The notes under the pieces are model-generated. The model saw only the letters and a list, made by a program, of their open reading frames with translations. It was not told the DNA's origin and did not search any database. DNA of 64,000 bases, from positions 10,255 through 74,254 of the forward strand of contig CAYXSA010000006.1 in assembly GCA_964467315.1 (NCBI GenBank), given 5' to 3'. Positions 1 to 7,123 of this stretch are shown here, one piece after another. Source of the stretch: JAAFIM01 sp964467315. GTDB lineage: Bacteria; Bacteroidota; Bacteroidia; Chitinophagales; Saprospiraceae. Every line of letters starts with the position of its first letter. The stretch's first letter is position 1. A program made the position numbers and the translations under genes.

Positions 1-506
1 AAGCCTGCGCCAAAGTTTTGATGGAAATGCCCGAAGTCAATGCCCAACTCTCGGAAGATGGTACGAGCATCATTTACCACGATTATGCCGATGTTTCCAT
101 CGCTATTTCTACCCCGACGGGTCTGGTCGTGCCGCCCGTGTCGAATGTAGAATCCAAATCTCTGGCGCAAATCGAACACGACATAGCCGCCCTCGCCAAA
201 AAGGCACGCGAAGGCGTTTTGACGCTTGCCGAAATGACGGGCGGCACCTTCACGATAACCAATGGCGGCGTTTTCGGCTCTATGATGAGCACGCCCATCA
301 TCAACGAACCACAATCGGCGATACTCGGTATGCACGCCACCATAGAGCGCCCCGTCTCCATTGGCGGGCAGGTTGTCGTTCGCCCCATGATGTACCTCGC
401 CCTCTCCTACGACCATCGCGTCATCGACGGCTCCTCTTCCGTTACTTTCCTCGTCAAAGTCAAAAAAATACTCGAAGACCCAATGCGCCTGTTTTTGGAC
501 TTGTAG
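1..506 (+). CDS. odhB: 2-oxoglutarate dehydrogenase E2 (dihydrolipoyl succinyltransferase), C-terminal part
   Basis: This is the C-terminal catalytic domain of a 2-oxoacid dehydrogenase E2 enzyme; the start lies left of the window and the frame opens at base 3. The acyltransferase signature DHRVIDG (in LSYDHRVIDG) is present, with the catalytic His, and the run TFTITNGGVFGS followed by STPIINEPQSAILGMH is typical of the succinyl-transferring (SucB/OdhB) branch rather than the pyruvate branch. Known role: transfer of succinyl from lipoamide to CoA in the TCA cycle, inside the OGDH complex. The lipoyl and E1/E3-binding domains are not visible. The stop is TAG at 504-506. A copy of the interspersed repeat begins 17 bases downstream. 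Confidence 0.88.
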   Translation, partial: ACAKVLMEMPEVNAQLSEDGTSIIYHDYADVSIAISTPTGLVVPPVSNVESKSLAQIEHDIAALAKKAREGVLTLAEMTGGTFTITNGGVFGSMMSTPIINEPQSAILGMHATIERPVSIGGQVVVRPMMYLALSYDHRVIDGSSSVTFLVKVKKILEDPMRLFLDL

Positions 507-523
507 GGTCTATCGAGAGCCTG

Positions 524-660
524 TTTTTGGGCGTGCCGCCGCTCCCCGCGCTGCGTTTCGCAGCGCTTAAAGGTCGCGCCGTCGGGCTATTCGCTACATC
601 AGCCGTAGAGCGCTTTAAAGCGCTCTACGGCTGATTTTGCTTCTATCCCTCACGCAATTT
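524..660 (+). repeat. Interspersed modular repeat, copy 1 (forward)
   Basis: Fixed blocks GGGCGTGCC, GTCGGGCTAT and CTATCCCTCACGCA are present in order. The first hairpin holds CGCTGCG/CGCAGCG. The second cassette (601-632) is a perfect palindrome with arms AGCCGTAGAGCGC. Part of the 517-bp gap between odhB and the tRNA; the rest of the gap holds the hairpin at 683-713, A/T-rich DNA without a convincing gene, and the tRNA promoter. Confidence 0.85.
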
Positions 661-682
661 TTTTTAAAGCAGCCGTAGAAAA

Positions 683-713
683 AAAGCCCGACGATATGGA
701 CATCGTCGGGCTA
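683..713. other. Perfect hairpin, terminator-like on the minus strand
   Basis: The arms AGCCCGACGAT and ATCGTCGGGCT flank a 6-base loop. On the minus strand the hairpin is followed by a run of T, as in an intrinsic terminator, but no minus-strand gene lies to its right. The arm includes GTCGGGCTA, the central block of the interspersed repeat, so it may be a remnant of that family. Confidence 0.5.
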
Positions 714-988
714 CACAAGCCTAAAAAAAAAAGAAAACTGCATGTTGTCGTATCCATTTCAGCGTATTGGGGTACGCTGTAAGGTGTTTTAGGTATAGTT
801 GCGTATCTTATTGCACAAATATAAGATAGAAAGCCCTCGACAAAAAAAAACAGGGGGGGACAAAAAGGGGACAGAGCTTTTTTTTTCGAGCTTTTTGCCC
901 AAAAAAGCCCAGAAATACCCCAAAACGAGCTGTTTTTGCCCTTTTTTTAAGGGTTTTTCATCTTTTTTGTAAAATACTTGCAAAAACA

Positions 989-1020
989 TTTGGCAGATGC
1001 AAAAACTCCCCTTACCTTTG
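989..1020 (+). promoter_or_regulatory. Bacteroidota-type promoter of the initiator tRNA
   Basis: TTTG at 989-992 and TACCTTTG at 1013-1020 match the Bacteroidota -33 (TTTG) and -7 (TAnnTTTG) boxes with a 20-base gap. The tRNA begins four bases later, so transcription would start at or inside the 5' end of the tRNA precursor. Confidence 0.75.
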
Positions 1021-1055
1021 TAGTGCAGAGTGGAGCAGTGGTAGCTCGGCGGGCT

Positions 1056-1739
1056 CAAGAAATTGCACTTAGCTTATGTTGCCAAACGACACAAAACTAG
1101 TGGGGGATATTGCTGAACAAGCTGTTATTCTTCAAGCCTTAAAAAAAGGCTGGGAAGTATTACTTCCTCTGGGTGATAGGCTGCCGTATGATATAGTTCT
1201 TTGTATTCGTGGTGTTTTCATAAAAATCCAAGTAAAAGCAGCTTGGTTTGAAGAGCGAACTAAAAATTACATTTTAGACACTCGAAGAACCAAAACTAAT
1301 CGGAAAGAAATGAAAAGAGATAAATACTCTTCAGTTGATTTTGATTTTGCTATTGCGTACTTGAAAGAGTTAGATGTTTTTTATGTAATACCTGTTGAAG
1401 AATTTATTTCTTATGGAAGCCAAATCACATTTGTCGAAGGCAGCAAGCGTCAACGAAAACCTCAATCTGCTGAATATCGTGACGCTTGGGAGCTAATTGA
1501 AAAAAGGGCTGCTTTGGAAGAAATTCCATCGTGATAACTTGTCAAATTCGGGGAAGTCTTTAGCAGTGATAATCCCGAGCCAAGCCTATCTAATTACGGA
1601 GTAATTAGGCAGGAAGGTGTAGAGACTTGATGGCAAGCACCTTAGCATTAACCAATTAAGGTTAGATGAAGGTGAAGGTAAAGTCCAGACCACAAATTCT
1701 GCATAGGAACGCAGAAGCAATGAAAATTGTAGTGGTAAG
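1056..1739 (+). ncRNA. Group I self-splicing intron (IC3-like) in the tRNA-fMet anticodon loop
   Basis: The core follows the endonuclease frame. A Q-like element AATCCCGAGCCAAGCC starts at 1571, an R element GTGTAGAGACTTGATGG at 1617-1633, and an S element AAGGTAAAGTCC at 1675-1686. GACT of R can pair with AGTC of S to form P7. The intron is 684 bases with its last base G. Group I introns with the same kind of nuclease are known in the initiator tRNA of cyanobacteria (for example Synechocystis); in Bacteroidota such an intron would be unusual. Subgroup IC3 is inferred from that similarity, not from a fold. Confidence 0.88.
1076..1534 (+). CDS. Group I intron-encoded homing endonuclease, PD-(D/E)XK type (I-Ssp6803I-like)
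   Basis: This 152-residue protein lies wholly inside the tRNA intron, starting 20 bases after the 5' splice site. The N-terminus MLPNDTKLVGDIAEQAVILQ, the block DRLPYD and the C-terminal block KRQRKPQS strongly resemble, from memory, I-Ssp6803I of the Synechocystis tRNA-fMet intron. The PD-(D/E)XK core is seen as Asp39 and Q52-V-K54, with acidic residues near 11-14. Known role of the family: cut the intronless tRNA gene so that repair copies the intron into it. Codon use is A/T-richer than in the neighbours, which fits transfer. No internal stop or frameshift is seen, so the intron looks recently mobile. Confidence 0.87.
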   Translation: MLPNDTKLVGDIAEQAVILQALKKGWEVLLPLGDRLPYDIVLCIRGVFIKIQVKAAWFEERTKNYILDTRRTKTNRKEMKRDKYSSVDFDFAIAYLKELDVFYVIPVEEFISYGSQITFVEGSKRQRKPQSAEYRDAWELIEKRAALEEIPS

Positions 1740-1789
1740 CATAACCCGTAGGTCGCAGGTTCGAGTCCTGTCTCTGCATCAGAGTAAAA

Positions 1790-1823
1790 GCCGCATAACT
1801 TGCAAAAGTTGTGCGGCTTTTTT
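1790..1823 (+). terminator. Intrinsic terminator of the tRNA
   Basis: The stem GCCGCATAACTT / AAGTTGTGCGGC (1790-1817) is followed by TTTTTT, 11 bases after the tRNA 3' end. Confidence 0.85.
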
Positions 1824-1840
1824 GTTTTATATCGAATGCT

Positions 1841-1877
1841 GCCTCGTAGCCTGATTTTTGGGCTACGAGGCTTTTTT
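1841..1877 (+). terminator. Second tandem intrinsic terminator
   Basis: A perfect 11-bp stem GCCTCGTAGCC / GGCTACGAGGC is followed by six T. With the preceding hairpin it forms a double terminator after the tRNA. The following bases to 2206 are A/T-rich and hold only the promoter box at 2007-2014. Confidence 0.8.
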
Positions 1878-2006
1878 ATTTGATTTCTGCCAAAAATAAA
1901 TACGCCTTTTGTTTTTAAAAAAAGGTGTTCATGAGAAAAAAAGAGGCTTTCGTGTAGTTTCTTAGCCTGTTTGTGTAGTTTGTACTTTTTCCCTTTTTGG
2001 CTATTG

Positions 2007-2014
2007 TATCTTTG
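2007..2014 (+). promoter_or_regulatory. Candidate -7 box TATCTTTG
   Basis: It matches TAnnTTTG. A possible TTG (-33) lies at 1980-1982 with a 24-base gap, longer than usual. If used, the lipoprotein gene at 2207 would have a leader of about 190 bases. Confidence 0.45.
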
Positions 2015-2206
2015 TCATATACAAAAACCGATGTGGTGCTTTTATATGATTTTACTAATCCCCTTCTTTTTGCAATGTTGCACTGTGATACATTTTTGAG
2101 GAATCACTGCTTTACGTTTTTAATCCTTGCTTGTTTCGAAAATCCTATATAAACCTTAGTGGTTTCGACCATTTTTGATTGTTTCACCAACTAACACCTG
2201 TATTTA

Positions 2207-3022
2207 ATGAAAAGCGTCTTTTTTTTGGGCTTTTGTGTCCTTTGTTTATTTGCTTGCGGCGAAAACAGCGATTTAGCCAGAGTAACGAGCAGTATAGCCA
2301 AGCAACTATGTTTGCTGCGTACCACCAAAAATGATACACTTCGTTCAGGGCATATTATTCGCACCATCAATGCGGATACTAAAGTTTTTATATCTACGCC
2401 CCTGAAAGGAAAGCGAGAAGACGAAGCGACTGAAAAGGAGCGCGAAGAGATGCTTATGTTGGCTTACGAACTGATGGGCACAGCCGAGCGCGAAGCCAAA
2501 GAATGCGGTTGCACGCAGGAATACGTGCGCAATTTTTTCAGCACCGAAGGTTTGATGGGTATTAAGTTTAGGGAAGTTTTGAAGCAGCTGGATACCTTGG
2601 AGCCGATGGTTTTTGTCAGCAATGCGCGCTACGGCTACAAGGGCGAAACTTTTATACGCCAAAAAGCCGACACGACTATCTATTGGAACTTGCTGCGCGA
2701 CGACGATGAAAATGTAGTTTATCTAAAAAAAACGACTTTTGCGCATGATAGGGTTAGCTTTTGCGCGCCGCAAAAGGACAGCATCGACCAGCCGCATATA
2801 TCGAAAACGCCTTCTTCTTACGATGGCGAGCACTATCAATTCAAAATTTGCCCTTTAGATAAAAGTACCATTTGTGAGGAAACCTTTAATGCTCGCCTTA
2901 CGCTGCGGGTGGTCTGCGATAGTGAAATAACGCTTAGTTTTAATACCTTCGAGAAAGCAGAAAAGGCGCTACTTCGCATCAAAGAAAAGCAGGGCAAACT
3001 TGCCGATGTGCAGCACCGATAA
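2207..3022 (+). CDS. Hypothetical lipoprotein
   Basis: Product of 271 residues that I do not recognise. Residues 1-17 form a lipoprotein signal (lipobox LFAC, Cys17), so the protein is probably lipid-anchored and exported. The mature part is mixed charged and polar, with no repeats or membrane segments; acidic and Lys-rich stretches lie around residues 70-105. The gene stands alone between the tRNA terminators and a degraded copy of the interspersed repeat, which starts 28 bases after its stop. A second unrelated small lipoprotein lies at 32998-33780. No function is proposed. Confidence 0.7.
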   Translation: MKSVFFLGFCVLCLFACGENSDLARVTSSIAKQLCLLRTTKNDTLRSGHIIRTINADTKVFISTPLKGKREDEATEKEREEMLMLAYELMGTAEREAKECGCTQEYVRNFFSTEGLMGIKFREVLKQLDTLEPMVFVSNARYGYKGETFIRQKADTTIYWNLLRDDDENVVYLKKTTFAHDRVSFCAPQKDSIDQPHISKTPSSYDGEHYQFKICPLDKSTICEETFNARLTLRVVCDSEITLSFNTFEKAEKALLRIKEKQGKLADVQHR

Positions 3023-3050
3023 ATATATCCTTGTGCCGCTTTATTTTTCC

Positions 3051-3219
3051 TGCGTGAGGAACACGAAGTGAACGCGACTGCGAAGCAGCCGCGAAGCGCA
3101 CCGCATAGTAGTGTAGGGGCAGACCAATGTGTCTGCCCTGAAACAGATAGCCCGACCGCCCGACCTTTATAGCAAGTGCGTAAGCACGCCGCGAGGAGGG
3201 CGGGCACGCCAAAAAAAAA
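3051..3219 (-). repeat. Interspersed modular repeat, copy 2 (reverse, degraded)
   Basis: Both ends survive (GCGTGAGG on the left, GGGCACGCC plus an A run on the right) and ATAGCCCGACC is in the middle. The cassette is GGGGCAGAC...GTCTGCCC. The left part carries ACACGAAGTGAACGCG, a short string also found near 10524 and 52733. It fills the space between two convergent genes. Confidence 0.65.
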
Positions 3220-4161
3220 TTATTTTTCCGTATGCAGTATCTCCCAAGCAGCACCCTCGCGCAGTGCATAATCGGAGATGGCGAGCACGGGCAGGTTTAG
3301 GCGCTCGATGACAAGCCGAATAAGTACGACTACGCCGACAATTAATTTTGCGCGCGTGTGGGGTAAGTCGTGCATTTTTAGGCGCTCGTCGTAGGAGCTG
3401 TGTATGAGCCGCGCATAGACCTCGTTGAGAAAAAATGCCGATGGTATCGGCTCGTAGGGCTTTGCATGTCGGCGGCGCGTAGGGTTGTGCATGGCGGCGA
3501 TAACGTCGAAAGTGCCCGAAGCGCCAACTAAAACCGCCGCAGGGAAACGCAGAGAAGCCTCCCAAAGGGGCGCAAGCAGCTCGCTTAGGCGTTGGTGCAT
3601 ATCCTCAATGGTGCTGGCTTCTATCGGGTCGCTGGGGCGGAACATATCGTATAAAACAGCTGCGCCGATATTGAAACTTTGCGCCCAAAATATCTCTTGT
3701 TTGTTGCACAAGATAAATTCTACGCTCCCTCCGCCAATGTCCATAATGAGCATGGTGCTTCCCGTATCGGGGGCGGCGAGGCGCACACCTCTATAAATTA
3801 GCTCCGCTTCGCGCATCCCGTCGATAAGCTCGATTTCTATGCCCGTCGATTCGTGGATTTCTTGCATGAGTTGTGCCCCATTGCTTGCCATGCGCAGGGC
3901 AGCAGTGCCGAAGGCGCGCAGGCGGTGTATATCGTGTTTGAGCAGGGTTTGCGCAAAATTGTAATGCGCCGAAAGCGCGCGCTGATAGGGCGCAGCGCCG
4001 ATAAAATCGCGCCCATCTTCGAGCAGTTCGACGAAATAGCGCTCCTTGTATACGCGCTGAAAAGTCCGCCCGTCGCTGGTTTCGTAGATATTCAAAGCAA
4101 AAGTATTGGTGCCACAGTCGATGACGGCGATTTTTCGGCGAGCAGGGGAGGGGTTGGACAT
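3220..4161 (-). CDS. Ppx/GppA-family exopolyphosphatase / pppGpp phosphohydrolase
   Basis: Members of this family release phosphate from polyphosphate or convert pppGpp to ppGpp in the cytoplasm. The actin-like ATPase-fold motifs are visible: DCGTNTFALNIY near residue 15, DIGGGS near residue 140, and GASGTFD near residue 210. At about 313 residues it is the short single-unit Ppx form without the C-terminal HD-like domain of long GppA/Ppx. The ATG at 4161 (MSNPSPARRK) is preferred over the upstream one at 4185, which would intrude on the divergent promoter region of the SDR gene. Substrate preference cannot be read from sequence. Confidence 0.85.
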   Translation of the reverse strand: MSNPSPARRKIAVIDCGTNTFALNIYETSDGRTFQRVYKERYFVELLEDGRDFIGAAPYQRALSAHYNFAQTLLKHDIHRLRAFGTAALRMASNGAQLMQEIHESTGIEIELIDGMREAELIYRGVRLAAPDTGSTMLIMDIGGGSVEFILCNKQEIFWAQSFNIGAAVLYDMFRPSDPIEASTIEDMHQRLSELLAPLWEASLRFPAAVLVGASGTFDVIAAMHNPTRRRHAKPYEPIPSAFFLNEVYARLIHSSYDERLKMHDLPHTRAKLIVGVVVLIRLVIERLNLPVLAISDYALREGAAWEILHTEK

Positions 4162-4250
4162 AAGTTTTGCGTAGATTTTGCACAAAAAAACTAAAAAAAG
4201 CCGATATTTGTGCTACGCTGTGGATTCTACGCGCAATTCTCTTCAATTTT

Positions 4251-5075
4251 ATGGCTCGTACCGCTCTTATTACTGGCTGCAACGCGGGCATTGGCTTCGC
4301 TACGGCGCAGGCGCTTGTCGCTGCTGGTTATTCGCTCATTTTGTGGGCGCGCACGCTCGAAAAAGCCGAGCAAGCGCGCGAAAAATTGCTCAACGACGCA
4401 CCCAATGCGCGCATAGATGTTGTCGCTGCCGAGTTGGGCGACTTGGTTGCGGTAGCAAAGACCGCCGCCGAGATAGCCGAAAGTTATCCGCAGCTCGATG
4501 TGCTTGTCAATAACGCGGGCTTTTATCCGAGCGCCGTCAAATTTAATGCGCAAGGGGTGGAAGAAACCCTGTGGGCGAGTCATCTGGGGCACTTTGTGCT
4601 GACGCGTGCGCTGCTGCCCCTGCTCGAAAGGGGCGATGATGCGCGCATCGTCAACGTTTCTTCGACGGCGCATGTTTTCGGCTCGGCGGATAGATTTTTT
4701 ACCCAAAAGCCTCGAAATACCTTCAATGCCTACGCCGATGCCAAGCTGGCAAACGTGATTTTTACGCTAGGTTTGCGCAAATTTTTTCCGAAACTGCGCG
4801 CTTACGCCCTGCATCCTGGGGTGATAGACACCAATCTACCAACTAAATCGGTGGGCTGGTTTCGCTTCCTTTTCAAGCTGGCGCGCCCCTTTCTCTCTAC
4901 GCCCGAAAAAGGCGCGGCAACCAGCGTTTACCTCTCCACCACGCCCAATGCGCAGATAAATGCAGAGGCTTTTTATTTCGAAAAGTCCCGCGCTTCCAAA
5001 TCCAAACACGCCGATTTGCGCGCGGAGGTGGTCGATTGGTTCTGGGCAAAGAGCGAAGAGTTGGCGAGCAAGTAG
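4251..5075 (+). CDS. Short-chain dehydrogenase/reductase (SDR), retinol-dehydrogenase-like
   Basis: An NAD(P)-dependent oxidoreductase of about 274 residues with a Rossmann fold. Seen: the nucleotide-binding TGCNAGIGFATA near the N-terminus, NNAG near residue 85, catalytic Ser in NVSSTAH, and the YxxxK pair in YADAKLANV. The order and spacing match classical SDRs of the retinol-dehydrogenase / WW-domain-oxidoreductase subgroup; the substrate is unknown. The ATG at 4251 directly precedes MARTALITG; an upstream in-frame ATG at 4167 would add 28 residues with no family counterpart. Divergent from ppx/gppA and convergent with the methyltransferase. Confidence 0.88.
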   Translation: MARTALITGCNAGIGFATAQALVAAGYSLILWARTLEKAEQAREKLLNDAPNARIDVVAAELGDLVAVAKTAAEIAESYPQLDVLVNNAGFYPSAVKFNAQGVEETLWASHLGHFVLTRALLPLLERGDDARIVNVSSTAHVFGSADRFFTQKPRNTFNAYADAKLANVIFTLGLRKFFPKLRAYALHPGVIDTNLPTKSVGWFRFLFKLARPFLSTPEKGAATSVYLSTTPNAQINAEAFYFEKSRASKSKHADLRAEVVDWFWAKSEELASK

Positions 5076-5095
5076 GAACGTAAAAGGTGGTGCAT

Positions 5096-5125
5096 GTAAA
5101 GCCGTTGCATGCAACGGCTCTACAT
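5096..5125. repeat. Stand-alone palindromic cassette between convergent genes
   Basis: Perfect palindrome with arms AGCCGTTGC centred on GCATGC, flanked by TGTA/TACA. It is the same type of cassette as in the second hairpin of the interspersed repeat, but without that repeat's fixed blocks. It lies 21 bases past the SDR stop and 5 bases before the methyltransferase stop and could act as a bidirectional terminator. Confidence 0.7.
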
Positions 5126-5129
5126 ACCC

Positions 5130-6293
5130 TCAAATATGGGCAAAATCCGCTTCGAGTGGGCAGTTTTCTAAGCTGCGTTGCGAAAATAGATAGCGCCCAT
5201 CGCAAAGAAAACCCAAGCCCTGCCAATCCATCTTATTGAGCTTTTCGCAATATTGGGCGAGCTGAGCGGGCGACATCTCGACTTTGGGAAAAAGCGCCAA
5301 AATGGAGCCATCGTAATAGTTGGAAGGGTGCAAAAAGAAAGGGTTTTTCTGCCGCGTCTTGCCGTTGACGTAGATGCGTGCGCCCTCGCTGATATGATGC
5401 ATTCGCCCCCATTGCCACCAATTCGATTCTGAAAAGGGGCGGATTTTTCTCGCCAAAAGGGCAGTTTTATATGGTAGTAGAGTAGGGTGAGGCGTATTAA
5501 AAATCATACGGCGGGTCTGTCCTGTGCTTTGGGTTCGGGAGCAAACGAAATCGGCATTGCCGTCCTTTTCGTTGCTAAAAATTTTGTCTGCACCGCTTAC
5601 CGCGCCCACGCAGACGCGAAAAATATCGCCTAAGCGGACGCTGCTGCTTTTTTCTTGCTTCAAAAATAGGAGTTGCCCGCGCTCGCAAATAAATTTTCTT
5701 CCGTCGCTCATTTGTCGGGACGTATCGCCCTTTTGAAAGCGAAAAATTAGACAATTTGGGCTATGATTATCGAAAATGCGGGCATCGCCCAAGTCGATAG
5801 CATCGGTTATCGTGCCTTGCGTGTATAGCCACTCGTTGAGCTTGCGCGCCGAAGTCGCTTTCAGAAAATCGCGGGGGGTGATAAAAATTAGCTCGCCGCC
5901 TTCGCGCAACTGTCGCACACATTTTTCTATAAAGAAAAGATATAGGTTGCTGCGCTCGTCGAAAAGCTCCGTATTTAGTTTGGCTTTCGTGGTGGGGAGT
6001 ATATCGCGGTAACGCACATAGGGCGGGTTGCCGATGATACAATCGAACAGCTCAGAGTCGGGATAGTCGAAAAAGTCCATTTGCATCACGCCCTCGCCTG
6101 CCCAACGCTTGTCGAGTTCTATGGCGATGGTTTCGGTATTTTCTGCCCGCAATGCTTCCACAAATGCCCCTTCCCCAGATGAAGGCTCCAGCGTGCGCGC
6201 CTGTCGATTGCGGCGCAGGCTGAGCATCTGCCGCACGGTATTGGCAGGCGTGAAGACCTGACCGAATTGGGCGACGTTGTGGGGGATTTTCAT
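5130..6293 (-). CDS. N6-adenine DNA methyltransferase (TaqI/Eco57I-like)
   Basis: SAM-dependent DNA methylase of 387 residues. Motif I appears as EPSSGEGAF near residue 37, the acidic motif II as IAIELD, and the catalytic motif IV as NPPY (IIGNPPYVRY) near residue 90, which marks N6-adenine (N-type) methylation. The C-terminal half would be the target-recognition domain. It is the last gene of a three-gene minus-strand operon: its ATG overlaps the end of the HNH gene by 4 bases, so the two are translationally coupled. No separate restriction enzyme is adjacent apart from that HNH nuclease. It could protect host DNA from the HNH nuclease, or be an independent orphan methylase. Confidence 0.85.
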   Translation of the reverse strand: MKIPHNVAQFGQVFTPANTVRQMLSLRRNRQARTLEPSSGEGAFVEALRAENTETIAIELDKRWAGEGVMQMDFFDYPDSELFDCIIGNPPYVRYRDILPTTKAKLNTELFDERSNLYLFFIEKCVRQLREGGELIFITPRDFLKATSARKLNEWLYTQGTITDAIDLGDARIFDNHSPNCLIFRFQKGDTSRQMSDGRKFICERGQLLFLKQEKSSSVRLGDIFRVCVGAVSGADKIFSNEKDGNADFVCSRTQSTGQTRRMIFNTPHPTLLPYKTALLARKIRPFSESNWWQWGRMHHISEGARIYVNGKTRQKNPFFLHPSNYYDGSILALFPKVEMSPAQLAQYCEKLNKMDWQGLGFLCDGRYLFSQRSLENCPLEADFAHI

Positions 6294-7123
6294 AAGGGAT
6301 AGAGCTGGCGGTAGTAATAGAAAAAATAAGAGTAAAGTGGAATTTTTGCACTGAATTGGCTATCCGAAGCAAAAGTGCTGCGCAAATGAGTAGCTATTTT
6401 TATTTTTTTAGCAGCCGCGATTAGTTGTATTTGAGTTTCAATATCTGCTGCTTGTACATCAGTTGCTTGTGTGAATTTTGTATTGCGAGAAAGATGATAC
6501 CAAATTTCGCGTATAAAATTCCAGATATTTGGGTTGTGGAGCCCAAGATTTGCAATTCCTTCAAAGTCTGGTAAAGTCTCTCCCGTAGGAGCTTGGTATC
6601 CAGATAAAACACCGTTAACAGTGTATTTCAACAGCGCCACTTTTGCGCTATCGTGCAAAAAAGGGGCTATGTAGTTAGTTCCCCGTTTCTTATTGCAAGT
6701 TTTATCTTCGTTGCAAGAAGCGATTAGGTTGTAATAGGCTATATTATGCGGTTGCGGTTTAGCACTCGAAAACGGAGCAGCAGGCGGAATATCTATACGC
6801 GAATTTCGGTCAAATAGAATTTTATGAATAACCCAATTTTTTAGGGGTGCCGCCGCTGTTTGATACTTAGCGGCTTCAGTGGTATCAGCGCTTTGTGGAA
6901 TAATATGCTCTAATGTTACGGAGTTTTCTAATGTAGATATTTTGCGCATACAGTAGCAACACAAATTGCCTTGCTCATTTGCAAATAGCGCCCGTATCGT
7001 ATCAGTTATCTCAGTATAAGAGGGGATATTGTACTCTGCATTCGCAACTGACCAATTATTATTTAGCAGGTCTGCAATAGCAAGCGAAGCAGGCGAAAGC
7101 GGATTTTTGTTAATCGTTGTCAT
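6290..7123 (-). CDS. ptuB: HNH endonuclease, PtuB-like (Septu / retron-type effector)
   Basis: Predicted nuclease of 277 residues. A zinc-knuckle/HNH core is visible: CCYCMRK near residue 57, LEHIIPQS near residue 75 (catalytic His), then SCNEDKTCNKKRG near residue 138 (second Cys pair with Asn and Lys). This layout matches the TIGR02646-like HNH proteins that act with a PtuA ATPase in Septu and in some retrons. It overlaps the ATPase gene by 14 bases upstream and the methyltransferase by 4 bases downstream. No reverse transcriptase or msr/msd is nearby, so this is not a retron. Family assignment is from motifs and gene pairing. Confidence 0.75.
   Translation of the reverse strand: MTTINKNPLSPASLAIADLLNNNWSVANAEYNIPSYTEITDTIRALFANEQGNLCCYCMRKISTLENSVTLEHIIPQSADTTEAAKYQTAAAPLKNWVIHKILFDRNSRIDIPPAAPFSSAKPQPHNIAYYNLIASCNEDKTCNKKRGTNYIAPFLHDSAKVALLKYTVNGVLSGYQAPTGETLPDFEGIANLGLHNPNIWNFIREIWYHLSRNTKFTQATDVQAADIETQIQLIAAAKKIKIATHLRSTFASDSQFSAKIPLYSYFFYYYRQLYPL

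Larger units (their letters stand above)
1024..1779 (+). tRNA. Initiator tRNA-fMet(CAU), split by a group I intron (exons 1024-1055 and 1740-1779)
   Basis: Joining 1024-1055 to 1740-1779 gives a complete cloverleaf: acceptor stem TGCAGAG/CTCTGCA, D stem GAGC/GCTC, anticodon stem GCGGG/CCCGT with the three consecutive G-C pairs typical of initiators, anticodon loop CTCATAA (CAT), and a T arm GCAGG-TTCGAGT-CCTGT. CCA is not encoded. The 5' exon ends in T and the intron ends in G, as the group I splicing rule requires, placing the break between U33 and C34. The whole anticodon lies in exon 2, so the unspliced gene cannot give a working tRNA. No other tRNA is in the window, so whether a second initiator copy exists is unknown. 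Confidence 0.9.

Noticed and set aside
789..1058. Minus-strand frame of 89 residues between odhB and the tRNA
   Set aside because: It is Lys/Phe-rich, lies in A/T-rich DNA, overlaps the tRNA promoter and the 5' exon, and shows no family features.
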